A DNA stretch of 64,000 nucleotides from Acetobacterium malicum subsp. dehalogenans DSM 11527 (GCF_000472665.1 NZ_AXAC01000008.1:1-64000); one strand, 5' to 3'. Counted from the first letter of the stretch, positions 23,791-33,652 are shown. The notes: a model not told the origin generated them from the sequence alone. Numbers and translations are program-made.

Positions 23791-23889
23791 GCTTTCTTTT
23801 GAAGATTTTATAATGTCTTTTTTTGCTGAGCCAACAGTCAACTACCAGGCATTGCTGATCAATTATTAAAAACTTGCCAACACCGCGTC

Positions 23890-24777
23890 TTAATCCCCCA
23901 ACAACATCGCTTCCACCGTTTTAAATCCCAACCGGGCGATGGTCTGGGCAAAACGCTCCCGGGGCAGCCCCTGCTGCTGATAAAAGAAGATGATTTTCTC
24001 GACCAGCTTCAAAACCTCTTCCGGATCGGTAAAAATCCGACGTAGTGGTTGACCGATGGCCACCTGCTTGCCCCAGCGGCCGCCAATCACAATCTGATAG
24101 CCGCTTGCTCCACCGCTGACCGCTTCAAACGGACATTTGCCAATACAGAGGCCGCAATTTCGGCAAATGTCCCGGTCGATCGCAATCACCCCGCTATCCA
24201 ACCGGGCCGCTGCCACCCCACAGGCCTTTATCACACCACAGTTTTTGCAATGCTTGCAGGCTTCGGGGTTGACCACCGGGACCCACTGACCGATGATCCC
24301 GAGATCGTTGAGATCCGGCTTCATGCAGTTGTTGGGGCAACCACCGACGGCGATTTTAAATTTATGGGGCAGAGCCAGATCCCTGTGCCCGACATAAAAA
24401 CGCTCATGGATTTCCCGGGACAACCCAAAGGTGTCGATCAACCCATATTGACAGGTACTGCCTTTACAGGCGGTGATCGGACGGACTTTGGCTCCGGTAC
24501 CCCCGGTTTCCAGTCCCACTTTCGCCAGATGGTTTCGGAAATGGTCAATCTGTTCAAAGGGGATTCCCTGACATTCGACGGTTAACCGGGTGGTCAGGGT
24601 CAAGGTGCCATTGCCATATTTTTCGGCGGCCTCTACCATACACCGCATTTGCTCAGCGCTAATTACTCCGTTTCGGGTAATCACCCGGCCCGAAAACGCA
24701 TCGGTTCCCTTATTGCTTAAAAACCCCAGGGCCTTAACTCTTTTTTCTTCTTCGTTGCTGATTGTCAGTGTTGCCAT
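23890..24777 (-). CDS. Small siroheme sulfite/nitrite reductase-like ferredoxin protein
   Basis: A 295-residue protein. The N-terminal part (residues 25-100) has the ferredoxin-like half-domain of nitrite/sulfite reductases, followed by cysteines for a siroheme-linked [4Fe-4S] cluster (C104, C109; C147, C151 in GGCPNNC). An inserted ferredoxin domain has two clusters (C174/177/180/186 and C205/208/211/215). It is single-copy in length, shorter than true dissimilatory reductases, like the small reductases of clostridia and methanogens whose substrate is often unknown. It is divergent from a LysR gene that probably controls it. Confidence 0.85.
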   Translation of the reverse strand: MATLTISNEEEKRVKALGFLSNKGTDAFSGRVITRNGVISAEQMRCMVEAAEKYGNGTLTLTTRLTVECQGIPFEQIDHFRNHLAKVGLETGGTGAKVRPITACKGSTCQYGLIDTFGLSREIHERFYVGHRDLALPHKFKIAVGGCPNNCMKPDLNDLGIIGQWVPVVNPEACKHCKNCGVIKACGVAAARLDSGVIAIDRDICRNCGLCIGKCPFEAVSGGASGYQIVIGGRWGKQVAIGQPLRRIFTDPEEVLKLVEKIIFFYQQQGLPRERFAQTIARLGFKTVEAMLLGD

Positions 24778-24870
24778 CTATTTTTCTCTTAAATAGGTCC
24801 TATCGTTAACTTTCTTAATATTTCATGTCCATGTGTTTTTAGTATAGCACTTGTTTTTCAATAATTAAAA

Positions 24871-24891
24871 TGATAATATTTTATATTATCA
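24871..24891. promoter_or_regulatory. LysR-type operator palindrome
   Basis: TGATAATA (24871-24878) and TATTATCA (24884-24891) are perfect inverted repeats around 5 bases, in the intergenic region between the divergent reductase-like and LysR genes; it fits the T-N11-A form of LysR sites. Confidence 0.6.
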
Positions 24892-24930
24892 ATAAGTTTT
24901 ACTTATGTTTCAAATCTACGTGGAGGTTCT

Positions 24931-25848
24931 ATGGATATTCGACATCTTAAAATTATGATTGCCGTGGCTGAATCCGGCTCCATGTCCGGGGCGGCGAAAA
25001 AGCTGTATATCACTCAGCCGGCAGTAAGCCAGGTGATTAAAGAACTGGAAAATCACTATGGCTGCCAGCTTTTTGAACGCCTGGGCAAAGGCATCTATAT
25101 TACCGAAGCCGGGAAACTGATGTGCAGCCAGGCCCGGATGGTGATCCGCCAGTTTGATACCCTGCAAGAAAACATGCAGCATATGCGCGCCCGGGAGGTA
25201 CTGAAAGTGGGCTCCACCATCACCGTGGGGGCCTGTATCATCCCCGGCTTGATGGCCGATTTTCAAGTCGCTCATCCCACCGTCGATCCCTATAACTTTG
25301 TCAATAATACCAAAATTATCAAAGCGCGGCTGCTCCAGTCTCAACTGGATATCGCCCTGGTGGAGGGCGCGGTCCAGCATCCCGATCTGGTGGTTGAACC
25401 GGTGATCCCGGATTATCTGGTGATCATCTGTAGCCCTCACCATCCGTTTGCGGGACGAACTTTTATCGACGCCCGGGAGCTGGAAAACGAAACCTTCGTG
25501 ATGCGCGAGGATGGCAGCGGCACCCGGGAATTATTTGAATCTTTTGCCCGGAACCGGGGCTTTCATGTAAAGATTGGCTGGGAGGTCACCGCGCCGGAAA
25601 TCATCAAAACCATTGTGCAAAAAAATAACGCCCTGGCCGCCATTTCCATCCGACTGGTGGAAGCGGAGCTGAACAACGGCAGCGTCTACGTGATCCGGCA
25701 CCCGGAAAACAGCTGGCACCGGAATTTTAATCTGGTCTATCACAAACATAAACAGATCACCGCCGGAATGCAGGGTTTTATGGAGCTGGCCCGCAAAATC
25801 GGCAGCCGGGAAATTCCCAGCTATCAGGCCTTTGGGATGCTCCGTTAA
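24931..25848 (+). CDS. LysR-family transcriptional regulator
   Basis: A 305-residue regulator with the N-terminal winged HTH (residues 1-60; SMSGAAKKLYITQPAVSQVIKELE) and a periplasmic-binding-like effector domain (about 90-295). The ligand is unknown; the architecture is like CysB/CysL-type regulators. GGAGG precedes the ATG. It is divergent from the siroheme-reductase-like gene, with a palindrome between them, so it most likely regulates that gene. Confidence 0.92.
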   Translation: MDIRHLKIMIAVAESGSMSGAAKKLYITQPAVSQVIKELENHYGCQLFERLGKGIYITEAGKLMCSQARMVIRQFDTLQENMQHMRAREVLKVGSTITVGACIIPGLMADFQVAHPTVDPYNFVNNTKIIKARLLQSQLDIALVEGAVQHPDLVVEPVIPDYLVIICSPHHPFAGRTFIDARELENETFVMREDGSGTRELFESFARNRGFHVKIGWEVTAPEIIKTIVQKNNALAAISIRLVEAELNNGSVYVIRHPENSWHRNFNLVYHKHKQITAGMQGFMELARKIGSREIPSYQAFGMLR

Positions 25849-26072
25849 GACCCGATCATGCCGACCGAATCGCGGTTATTATGCTATTGACGAACAAACA
25901 TCGGACGTTGATCATTGATACGATCTTTTTATTCCAGGAAAGACTGCCGCCAAACTTAAAACCCGGGTACTTAACCAACGCCACTTGCTCATCTGAGTTA
26001 TTTTTTTGGTGCGATCCTCTTCAGAACCTGTTAAAATGAAACCAGATTAATCTGATTAGTGAGGTGTGCCTG

Positions 26073-26759
26073 ATGAACCCTGATTTTGAACTCAACTTTC
26101 GACCGTTGTTCGCCCTGGCCCGGATTTTAACCCTGGTGATGCTGTTGCTGATCCCGCTGCAAATTGTGGTCTTTGTGATCGCTCCGCCGCCGGATACGGT
26201 CACCGGATATTTTGCTCTTTTTCAGCAGCAGCCCTTTTTAGGTCTGCTGAGCCTGGATTTTATTTACCTCTTCAACAATGCCATTCTGGTGATCATCTAT
26301 CTGGCCATCGCAGCGCTGCTGTTCCGGGAAAAACCGGTGCCGGTGCTGGTGGCCATCGTCCTCGGTCTGATCGGGATTGCCTGTTACTATCCTTCCAACC
26401 CGGCCTTTGAAATGCTGACCCTGAGTAATCTTTATGCCCAGACGCTGCCCCCGGACCAGCCGCTTTATCTGGCCGCCGGTGAAGCGGTGATGGCCGGCTA
26501 TACCGGCACGGCGTTTAATACTTACTACGTTCTTAACGCCATCGGTCTGTTGCTTTTTGCGGCTACGTTTCTTCGCAGCCCACGTTTTAAAAAATCGATT
26601 GGGTACTGGGGTCTGGCTTCCGGCATCCTGATGATCGTCCCTTCATCGGCGGGTCTGATCGGGATGATCTTTTCGCTTGCGTCGCTGATCCCCTGGATGA
26701 TTTTTATCGCCTTGCTGATGGGGGTTTTTAAACAAGCATCGGCTGATCCCGCGCTTTAA
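26073..26759 (+). CDS. DUF4386-like integral membrane protein
   Basis: A 228-residue protein with about six transmembrane helices, no signal peptide and few charged residues. The layout resembles the DUF4386 family of unknown function. ATG at 26073 is chosen over GTG at 26064 because GAGGTG lies 6-7 bases before it. It stands alone between the LysR gene and a PAS-GGDEF gene, all on the plus strand. No function can be assigned. Confidence 0.65.
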   Translation: MNPDFELNFRPLFALARILTLVMLLLIPLQIVVFVIAPPPDTVTGYFALFQQQPFLGLLSLDFIYLFNNAILVIIYLAIAALLFREKPVPVLVAIVLGLIGIACYYPSNPAFEMLTLSNLYAQTLPPDQPLYLAAGEAVMAGYTGTAFNTYYVLNAIGLLLFAATFLRSPRFKKSIGYWGLASGILMIVPSSAGLIGMIFSLASLIPWMIFIALLMGVFKQASADPAL

Positions 26760-26989
26760 TCCGCCCGGTCTTGACAAGGTAATGTTTCATATTGGCCGTG
26801 ATTCCCTGGCTGAGAGCCTTTCGCGTTTCTGCCTGCTTACATGCTATATCACCCGATTCCAAACATTTTACAACTCAAAATAAGGCCAATTTATCGCATG
26901 ATCGACCCGCAATTGGGTATAATCTTAATGACAAAACCCCATCTTATTCGTATTTATTCCATCAATGCCCGATGATTAAGGAGACGACT

Positions 26990-28090
26990 ATGTCAATAGA
27001 TGATAGCCCTGCGCTGATTGCTTATCTTAATGCCCTCCTGGACGATCAGAAAATACCCCTGCCGAACAGTTACGCGAACAACCCGGATTTTCTTGAACTG
27101 ATCAACAAGCTTGAGCAAATCCAGGTATTTTTCCGTGAAGTCAACAAGCCCAATAACCAGGGCGGATGCGATCTGGCTGAACTGATCGCCATAAAAAAAC
27201 AGCTCCAGGAAAGTGAAGAACGCCATCGCCTGCTGATTGAAAACGCCAGTGACATTATCACCACCGTCAGCCTTGAGGGAAAATTTACCTATGTCAGCCC
27301 CTCGGTGGAGCGAAAGACCGGCTACACGGTCGACGAGGTCCTCAATCATTACCGTGAAATCGGCTATTTTTTACCAGAGACACTCAAGGTCATGGATAAA
27401 ACCCTTGCCCTGATTAAACAGATGCTGGCTAAAGGTGAGCGCTTTGACTCGGTTCGTTACGAACAGATGCAGTATACCAAAGATGGCCGGATTTTTTGGA
27501 CCGATACAGTCCTCACTGGTGTTTATGATGAAAGCGGTCAGCTCAAAGAGCTGCTGGGGGTGTCCCGGGATATCACCGAGCAGGTGCGGCTCCGAGAGGA
27601 AATCATCCGGATTTCCCAAACCGACAAACTGACCCAGCTGTATAACCGTTCCCGGATCGAGGATCTCCTGGAGTATGAATACAGACGGGCCAATCGCTGT
27701 GATCAGCCCTTTGCGGTCATCTTTCTTGATGTGGATCATTTTAAGTGGGTCAATGATCATTTTGGCCATCAGGCCGGAGATCTTCTGCTTAACGAACTGT
27801 CGACGGTTCTGCTTGATAACATCCGCCAAACGGATCGGGTTGGCCGCTGGGGCGGCGAAGAGTTCTTTTTTATTCTACCGGATACCGATGCCGCCGGGGC
27901 CTTGTTTTTTGCCGAAAAAATCCGCTTGAAGATTGCCAAACACGAATTCACCAATCCGACCCATATCACCGCCAGTCTGGGCGTAGCCGTTTATCAGGGT
28001 TGCGGCACCATCAAAAACCTGATCGCCCGAGCCGATGATGCCATGTACGCCGCCAAGAAGGCCGGCCGCAACCAGGCACAGCTGGGCTAG
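26990..28090 (+). CDS. PAS-domain diguanylate cyclase
   Basis: A 366-residue soluble protein. Residues 75-200 form a PAS domain (RHRLLIENASDIITTVS; YTKDGRIFWTDTVLTGV; LLGVSRDITEQ), and the C-terminal 165 residues form a GGDEF domain with GGEEF as active site and an RQTD inhibitory site five residues ahead. It should be an active, feedback-inhibited cyclic di-GMP synthase responding to a PAS ligand or redox state. The ATG follows AAGGAG. The N-terminal 70 residues are helical and unassigned. Confidence 0.92.
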   Translation: MSIDDSPALIAYLNALLDDQKIPLPNSYANNPDFLELINKLEQIQVFFREVNKPNNQGGCDLAELIAIKKQLQESEERHRLLIENASDIITTVSLEGKFTYVSPSVERKTGYTVDEVLNHYREIGYFLPETLKVMDKTLALIKQMLAKGERFDSVRYEQMQYTKDGRIFWTDTVLTGVYDESGQLKELLGVSRDITEQVRLREEIIRISQTDKLTQLYNRSRIEDLLEYEYRRANRCDQPFAVIFLDVDHFKWVNDHFGHQAGDLLLNELSTVLLDNIRQTDRVGRWGGEEFFFILPDTDAAGALFFAEKIRLKIAKHEFTNPTHITASLGVAVYQGCGTIKNLIARADDAMYAAKKAGRNQAQLG

Positions 28091-28187
28091 ACAGATCGGT
28101 TCAAAATGGCCATCAACGCAACGGGATCTTCTTTTGTAAATGGCGGCTGTACCTGCGGTCTTGCGCCATTAACTTGCTAAACTAACG

Positions 28188-28994
28188 CTATTTCGCCGCC
28201 GGCCCAATCACCCCAGCCCGGTAGGCCTTACTGTACTTGCGGCAATGCTTATCCTGACCCAACAGGGCATAGGTGGCAAAGATGCTACCCATCATGTCCC
28301 GGTTCAGTGGGTCCAGGACCGCCGAGTCCATTCCCGCGGCAATGGCAAAGGCCATGGCGGTTTTGTTGAGCAACGGCCGCAGCGGCAAACCAAAGGAGAT
28401 ATTACTGATGGCACCGGTCACATGGATGGTCGGATAGAGGGCCTTGATCGCCCGGATCTCTGCCTCCAGATTCAGCAGCGAATTGTTTTCCGTCGACAGC
28501 GCCATCACACAGGGATCAATATGGATCCGATCCGGGGTGATACCAAATTTGTCCGCTTTTTCGACCATGCTCCCCGTGATTTTGAGCTTGGTTTCCAGGT
28601 CACAGGGAATCCCGTTGTTGTCACAGGTCAACCCCACCACCTCCCAGCTGTTGCCAGCCAGTAGCGGTAACAGCACCGCGCACTTGTCCCCTTCTTCTGA
28701 GATCGAGTTAAGCAGCCCTGGTTTATTGGCGTATTGAAACACCGCCTCAATCGCCCGGGGATTGGGACTATCGATACATAACGGCGTTTCTACCGCTTCC
28801 TGAACCACTTCGATCAGCCATTTCAAGGTTTCAATTTCCAGCTCCGGAGCGGTACTGGCGCAGACATCAATAAAATCCGCCCCCGCCGCCGCCTGTTTAA
28901 CCGCCCGGTCGGCAATGAAAGCCGCATCACGCTTCTCAATCGCCTCCTTAACCGACGGAATGCTGCCATTAATTTTTTCTCCGATTATAATCAT
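28188..28994 (-). CDS. Methyltetrahydrofolate:corrinoid protein methyltransferase (copy B)
   Basis: A 268-residue MeTr paralogue with D75 (CIDSPN), the LLNSIS asparagine, IHIDPC and GAISNISFGLP, so the active site is intact. It is much closer to copy C (31447-32253) than to copy A, suggesting a local duplication. It follows a large URO-D methyltransferase gene by 22 bases and forms a two-gene unit with it; no corrinoid protein gene is in this unit, so the carrier must come from another transcript, perhaps 32263-32892. Confidence 0.95.
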   Translation of the reverse strand: MIIIGEKINGSIPSVKEAIEKRDAAFIADRAVKQAAAGADFIDVCASTAPELEIETLKWLIEVVQEAVETPLCIDSPNPRAIEAVFQYANKPGLLNSISEEGDKCAVLLPLLAGNSWEVVGLTCDNNGIPCDLETKLKITGSMVEKADKFGITPDRIHIDPCVMALSTENNSLLNLEAEIRAIKALYPTIHVTGAISNISFGLPLRPLLNKTAMAFAIAAGMDSAVLDPLNRDMMGSIFATYALLGQDKHCRKYSKAYRAGVIGPAAK

Positions 28995-29016
28995 AATTGC
29001 TCCTTCTTGTTGTGTC

Positions 29017-30402
29017 TTAAATTAACAGGTTCATGTAAAAATCAAAGGTTTCATGGCTGAACCGCTCAAAATTGGCCCTAGCAAAATCCGGGGTCAGCGG
29101 ATAGCTTTGTTTGAATGTTTCCCAGTCAAACAAATATTGAGACTTGGGCTTGGGCACTAGGCGCTCATCATAGACAAAGCCTTCACTGTTCAGCGGCGTG
29201 CCAAAAGCGGCGCCGGGGTTTTCGTAAGCGGCATGGTCGCGGATATACTCAGTTAAGGCGGCCAGGGTTTCCAGATTCACTTCCTTCAGGGTCAGTGGAT
29301 TTTTGTCAAAGCCAAACAGATAACCACCGCCGGGGAGCATAATATCCAGGAAAGCCTTAGCGCGGTCGACAATCTGGGCCGGCGTATCGGTCTTCAGTGA
29401 GGCACTGGGGAATAAGCCGGTCAGCAGGAATTTTTTACCCAGCTTATCTTTGATGGTCTGCGGATCGCCATATTCAAAAGCCAGCTGACAACCAGCCGGA
29501 ATTTCTGACAGCAGGATATCCAGATAGCGGCTCCAATCGTGTTCACAGAACATATTGGGACGGGCGCCCACCGCGGCAAACTGTTGCAGCATCGTTTTAT
29601 AGGAAGGCAGATAGATCTCGACAAAATCCTTTTCCCGCATAAAGGTCGGCATATGCAATGGAATAAAGACCGATCCCTGGGGATCGATATTCCCCGGCAG
29701 ACCCCAATGATAGAGCAGTGGCATTACCGCCGCGGCGGCTTCCTGGAGCTGGGTTTTGTGACGACGGACATCCATGCTGATGCCGGAAAAGCTGCGCAAC
29801 TGATCGGCAATAAAATCCAGCGGGGCTTCGGTAAAATTAAAGGAACCCAAGGGACTACCGGGATAATAACCATGAGTCTGGATCAGCTCGAAAAAGGTCG
29901 GCAGAAAAGCCATTTCGTCATTCTGCAGCGCCAGCTTGCCCATCTGGATGGCTGTGGCCATCTTAATCGGATTTTGCGGATCAAGGTTTTTATGCTGCCG
30001 CGGGATGACAGTTTCGACCAGAAAATCAAAGGGTTTCTCAATCAATTGCGGATACTCGTCATCCATCATCCCGACCACCTCAGGATGCTGGACAAAGCCG
30101 CCATTGCCCATCACAAAAGACTGGGAGCCATAGAGCTGATACATCGACGGGGTCCGCGATAGCAGAAAATTGGCCGGTGCCACCAGACAGCTATCGGAAT
30201 AGATTTTAGCACACAACTCCCGGGCCGGATCGGCCAGCATTGCATAATTGAACTGAAAGTCAAACAGATTCTGACCACCATACTCGGCCACCAGATGCTG
30301 GGGCAGGGTCAGCCCGATCGGCATCCGCTCAGGAATCGTGTTGGAATAATAATCACTGTACAGTTTTCCCCGTTGCTGTTGTAAAGCTAAAACATCACTC
30401 AT
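29017..30402 (-). CDS. Large URO-D-superfamily methyltransferase
   Basis: A 461-residue protein with URO-D-like blocks in its second half: PLHMPTFMREKDF, CEHDWSRYLD, FEYGDPQTIK and PGGGYLFGFDK. These blocks are shared with the 387-residue protein at 33869-35032. The H-x-C zinc motif of the 321-residue enzyme is not seen; C-E-H in the FCEHDW block is a candidate site instead. Pairing with MeTr argues for a role as substrate:corrinoid methyltransferase. The ATG has AGGA upstream. The substrate is unknown; methoxylated aromatics or other methyl donors are options. Confidence 0.78.
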   Translation of the reverse strand: MSDVLALQQQRGKLYSDYYSNTIPERMPIGLTLPQHLVAEYGGQNLFDFQFNYAMLADPARELCAKIYSDSCLVAPANFLLSRTPSMYQLYGSQSFVMGNGGFVQHPEVVGMMDDEYPQLIEKPFDFLVETVIPRQHKNLDPQNPIKMATAIQMGKLALQNDEMAFLPTFFELIQTHGYYPGSPLGSFNFTEAPLDFIADQLRSFSGISMDVRRHKTQLQEAAAAVMPLLYHWGLPGNIDPQGSVFIPLHMPTFMREKDFVEIYLPSYKTMLQQFAAVGARPNMFCEHDWSRYLDILLSEIPAGCQLAFEYGDPQTIKDKLGKKFLLTGLFPSASLKTDTPAQIVDRAKAFLDIMLPGGGYLFGFDKNPLTLKEVNLETLAALTEYIRDHAAYENPGAAFGTPLNSEGFVYDERLVPKPKSQYLFDWETFKQSYPLTPDFARANFERFSHETFDFYMNLLI

Positions 30403-30512
30403 TTTTTTCCTCCATTATATTAGTTAGATTTTGAACAAAAGTAATTTTGCTACCAGGTTCCACGATCGACCGTTAAAGGTTTACATCGTTACCGACATGA
30501 TAACAAATTAAA

Positions 30513-30550
30513 AAGCGTCCTTCTGTCTCGTAAAAGACATTAGGACGCTT
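30513..30550 (-). terminator. Terminator after the Crp/Fnr gene
   Basis: AAGCGTCC (30513-30520) pairs with GGACGCTT (30543-30550), with an inner TGTCT/AGACA stem; the minus-strand tail is TTTTTAATTTG. It isolates the Crp/Fnr gene from the methyltransferase pair downstream. Confidence 0.8.
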
Positions 30551-30582
30551 ATTTTTGTAAATATTATTTATTTTAAGAAAGT

Positions 30583-31245
30583 TTAAATGTTTTCTGAGCA
30601 AAACTCCCGCAGTTTTTCCATGTTTATCACCATTATATGATTTCGCTGGGTATCGATGACCTTTTCTTCGCGTAATACCTTGAGATATTTGGCCACATTG
30701 GCCCGGTTCAGCCCCACAAATTCGGCAATCGCCTGCTGCGAAAAGGGAATCCGGCTATCATGATCATTGGTGTTTTTTAAATAGATGTAAAAGAAATTGC
30801 AGATCTTTTCCATCCCGGTGGAAAACAACTGGTTGGCCAATTCCTGACCATTCAGGGAAACCAGTTTAATATAGGCCCGATACATGGCGATGTTCAGGGC
30901 CGGATTGGTGTTGACATACCGCTCAAAGCCAACCCGGTTAAAAACATAGACTTCCAGATCAGTCACCGCGGTAAAAGCAAAGGATTGCATCATTTCAATC
31001 TCGCCGGGAAAATACAGCGGCGCCAGATAACCCTTGCCGTAAAATGACGAGGTTTTGACATTCCCGGATTCATGAATAAAAGACCCGGACATGGTCCCGC
31101 TGATGATGTAGTACATCTCATCCATCGGTTCGCCGAAGCCGTTGACCGGCTCATTTTTATGATAGCGCCGGACCGCACTTTTGATCTCGGCGAAATAATC
31201 TTCAAACGCCGAAAAATCATCGGCAAAATAATATTGCAGCTCCAT
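30583..31245 (-). CDS. Crp/Fnr-family transcriptional regulator
   Basis: A 220-residue regulator with N-terminal sensor barrel (about 20-125) and C-terminal winged HTH (FSQQAIAEFVGLNRANVAKYLKVLREE, about 165-195). It has no four-cysteine cluster, and the effector is unknown. AAAGGCAGG precedes the ATG. It lies between methyltransferase units and has its own terminator, so it may control these units. No matching site was confirmed near them. Confidence 0.88.
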   Translation of the reverse strand: MELQYYFADDFSAFEDYFAEIKSAVRRYHKNEPVNGFGEPMDEMYYIISGTMSGSFIHESGNVKTSSFYGKGYLAPLYFPGEIEMMQSFAFTAVTDLEVYVFNRVGFERYVNTNPALNIAMYRAYIKLVSLNGQELANQLFSTGMEKICNFFYIYLKNTNDHDSRIPFSQQAIAEFVGLNRANVAKYLKVLREEKVIDTQRNHIMVINMEKLREFCSENI

Positions 31246-31376
31246 CGCGCCTGCCTTTCCATTCGTGAAAGTCTCGTTAACACTGTTAGATGCCTTTTAG
31301 TATACCGAAAGAATCTGTTTTTTTCAATCAGTGTTATGACTTTTTTGGCACGCACTTCGAATTCAAGACAAAAAAA

Positions 31377-31416
31377 CACTCTTAGCAAGGGAAAATCACT
31401 TCCATTGCTAAGAGTG
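31377..31416 (-). terminator. Terminator of the corrinoid protein/MeTr unit
   Basis: CACTCTTAGCAA (31377-31388) pairs perfectly with TTGCTAAGAGTG (31405-31416), and the minus strand continues with TTTTTTTGTC. Confidence 0.85.
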
Positions 31417-31446
31417 TGGCACTTAAATTTTCACCAAAAGAGTTAT

Positions 31447-32253
31447 TTACTTAATTAACGTCCCGATCTGCCCAGCCCGATAAGCCTTACTGTATTTACG
31501 ACAATGTTTATCTTCCCCCATTAGCGCATAGGTCGCAAAGATGGTACCCATCATATCCCGATTCAACGGATCCATGACGGCAGAATCCATCCCGGCCTGG
31601 ATGGCAAAAGCCATGCATGTCTTGTTCAGCAATGCCCGTACCGGCAGACCAAAGGAAATATTACTGATGGCACCAGTCACATGGATGGTCGGGTAGAGTT
31701 CCTTTATTGCTTTGATTTCGGTAGCGAAATTAAGCAACGAGTTATTTTCAGTGGACAAAGCCATAACACAGGGATCGATGTGAATTCGGTCAGGAGTGAC
31801 ATTATACTTAGCCGCTTTTTCCACCATACTGCTGGTAATTACCAGCTTCGTCTCTAAATCACTGGCAATCCCGTTGTTGTCGCAGGTGAGTCCCACCACT
31901 TCCCAGGTATTGCCTTCCATTAACGGCAGCAGGATTTCGCATTTATCCCCTTCTTCGGAAATGGAATTGAGCATCCCCGGCTTGTTGGCATATTTAAATA
32001 CCGCTTCAATCACCCTGGGATTGGGACTGTCGATGCATAGCGGGGTATCGGTGGCATCCTGAACCACTGCCATCAGCCATTTTAGGGTTTCAACCTCGTA
32101 CTCCGGAGCGGTGCTGGCACAGACGTCGATAAAACTGGCCCCAGCTTCGGTCTGCTTGACCGCCCGGTCGGCAATAAATGCCGCATCCCGTTTTTCGATG
32201 GCTTCTTTGACGACTGGGATGGTGCCGTTAATTTTCTCTCCAATAATAATCAT
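31447..32253 (-). CDS. Methyltetrahydrofolate:corrinoid protein methyltransferase (copy C)
   Basis: A 268-residue MeTr with the same active-site residues as copies A and B (D75 in CIDSPN, IHIDPC, GAISNISFGLP). Most residues match copy B. It follows the corrinoid protein gene by 9 bases and ends before a strong terminator. It would transfer methyl groups from that corrinoid protein to tetrahydrofolate. Confidence 0.95.
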   Translation of the reverse strand: MIIIGEKINGTIPVVKEAIEKRDAAFIADRAVKQTEAGASFIDVCASTAPEYEVETLKWLMAVVQDATDTPLCIDSPNPRVIEAVFKYANKPGMLNSISEEGDKCEILLPLMEGNTWEVVGLTCDNNGIASDLETKLVITSSMVEKAAKYNVTPDRIHIDPCVMALSTENNSLLNFATEIKAIKELYPTIHVTGAISNISFGLPVRALLNKTCMAFAIQAGMDSAVMDPLNRDMMGTIFATYALMGEDKHCRKYSKAYRAGQIGTLIK

Positions 32254-32262
32254 AAATATCTC

Positions 32263-32892
32263 CTAGATCCAGTCTTGAGAAATTTTTACGCCTTCAGCCG
32301 CATTTGTAGTGAAGGCATCCGCACCCACATATGCACAGGCATCTTTGGTAACCGGATTGCCGCCGATAATAATTTTAGCATCCACGCCAGCTGCCTTTAG
32401 GGCATCGACAGTTTCTTTCATAGAGTCAATGGCCAGAGTTAAGACGCCACTCATGCCTATGATCTGCGGTTTAATTTCCTGTGCTTTGGCAACAAATTCT
32501 TCGATGGCCACATCAATCCCGATATCCACCACTTCAAAACCGGCTGCTTCGGACATGCTGCGGAAGATATTTTTCCCGATATCATGTAAATCGCCGTGAA
32601 CGGTTCCCAGTAAGATGGTGCCAATCACTGCTGAAGCGCCGCCGCCCAGCGCTGGTTTTAAGACGCCAATGGCTTCGGTTAAAAGTTCCCCAGCAAAAAT
32701 CAAATCACCGACAAAGTACTCGCCTTGTTCAAACAACTCCCCAACAATAGCCATTCCGCCCTGACAGGCCGCAACCGCTTCCAATGCATCCCCTTCGGAT
32801 GGGTTGGTAGCTGTGAATTCTCTCAGTAGGTCCATAACCTGATCTTCTTCCAAATCTCCCAGTGCCAGTGTTAATACTTTCAAATCTAACAT
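32263..32892 (-). CDS. Corrinoid protein (second type)
   Basis: A 209-residue methyl carrier with helical cap (1-88) and B12-binding domain: GDLHDIGKN with the cobalt-ligating histidine, VVDIGIDVAIEEF, and GGNPVTKD. It is distinct from the two other corrinoid proteins. AGGATAAT-type site precedes the ATG. It forms an operon with MeTr copy C; its substrate methyltransferase may be one of the two large URO-D proteins on either side (29017-30402 or 33869-35032), which lack corrinoid genes of their own. Confidence 0.93.
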   Translation of the reverse strand: MLDLKVLTLALGDLEEDQVMDLLREFTATNPSEGDALEAVAACQGGMAIVGELFEQGEYFVGDLIFAGELLTEAIGVLKPALGGGASAVIGTILLGTVHGDLHDIGKNIFRSMSEAAGFEVVDIGIDVAIEEFVAKAQEIKPQIIGMSGVLTLAIDSMKETVDALKAAGVDAKIIIGGNPVTKDACAYVGADAFTTNAAEGVKISQDWI

Positions 32893-33033
32893 TTTTATTA
32901 TCCTTTCTATTTTTGACAGTAATTGTTCATTTAAACCGTTTTTGTTTTGTTGTTTCTTTGCGATTTGTTATTTATTAATGCTATTTTCAATCAGAACAAA
33001 ACTTCAGTCTACGCTAAAAATAAATTAATTAGT

Positions 33034-33537
33034 TTATGACAACATTTTCTTATTCAAAAATGCTCCTGTTGTTGATATTGCGATACCAAGTAAAAATCCT
33101 CCCATCACTGAAAAAGCAATGTATAGTATATTTTGACCTCCCTGAGAAAAGACAAAAGCCAAGGTTGCAAATACCATGGGCGCTTTGTTAAACCATGACT
33201 TTTCAAGCAAAATGATATGAAAACCAACAACCATCAGCGTTACAAAAAACAGTACAACGCATGTTGATAGTGTTGGGCTTAAACCTAATCCGATCATCAG
33301 TCCTACTGCCGTTATACCTAGAAAGCCCCAAACTAAACCAGCTACAGTGCTGGCAGTATAATTTGGTAACAGTTTGATTTCAGCACCTTCACAAAAGTAC
33401 ACTGCCAGAGCTCCTAAAGAAATCCATAAATAGCCACCAGGTACGATTGTATTGAGTGGGGTAAATGAGTAAATCAAGCCGTAAATAGCTGCTAAAGCGG
33501 CCATGCAAATGGCCCAAGTCCACATGTATTTTTTCAT
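33034..33537 (-). CDS. DUF1097-like membrane protein
   Basis: A 167-residue protein with about five to six hydrophobic helices, resembling DUF1097 inner-membrane proteins. TGGAG precedes the ATG. It lies 140 bases upstream of the corrinoid protein gene on the same strand and may share its transcript. In such settings it could help take up the methylated substrate, but this is context only. Confidence 0.65.
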   Translation of the reverse strand: MKKYMWTWAICMAALAAIYGLIYSFTPLNTIVPGGYLWISLGALAVYFCEGAEIKLLPNYTASTVAGLVWGFLGITAVGLMIGLGLSPTLSTCVVLFFVTLMVVGFHIILLEKSWFNKAPMVFATLAFVFSQGGQNILYIAFSVMGGFLLGIAISTTGAFLNKKMLS

Positions 33538-33652
33538 TTTTTCTCCATTTCATTTTTAACTGATATTTAATGTAAGAAGACAGTATTGCTGAATTTCATT
33601 CATGTCGATATTTAGAGAAATTTCCTTTTAATGTTAAAATCAATTGTTGTAT

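Noticed and set aside
28139-28170. Terminator hairpin between convergent genes
   Set aside because: AATGGCG/CGCCATT arms exist, but the loop is long and no T run follows, so it was not annotated.
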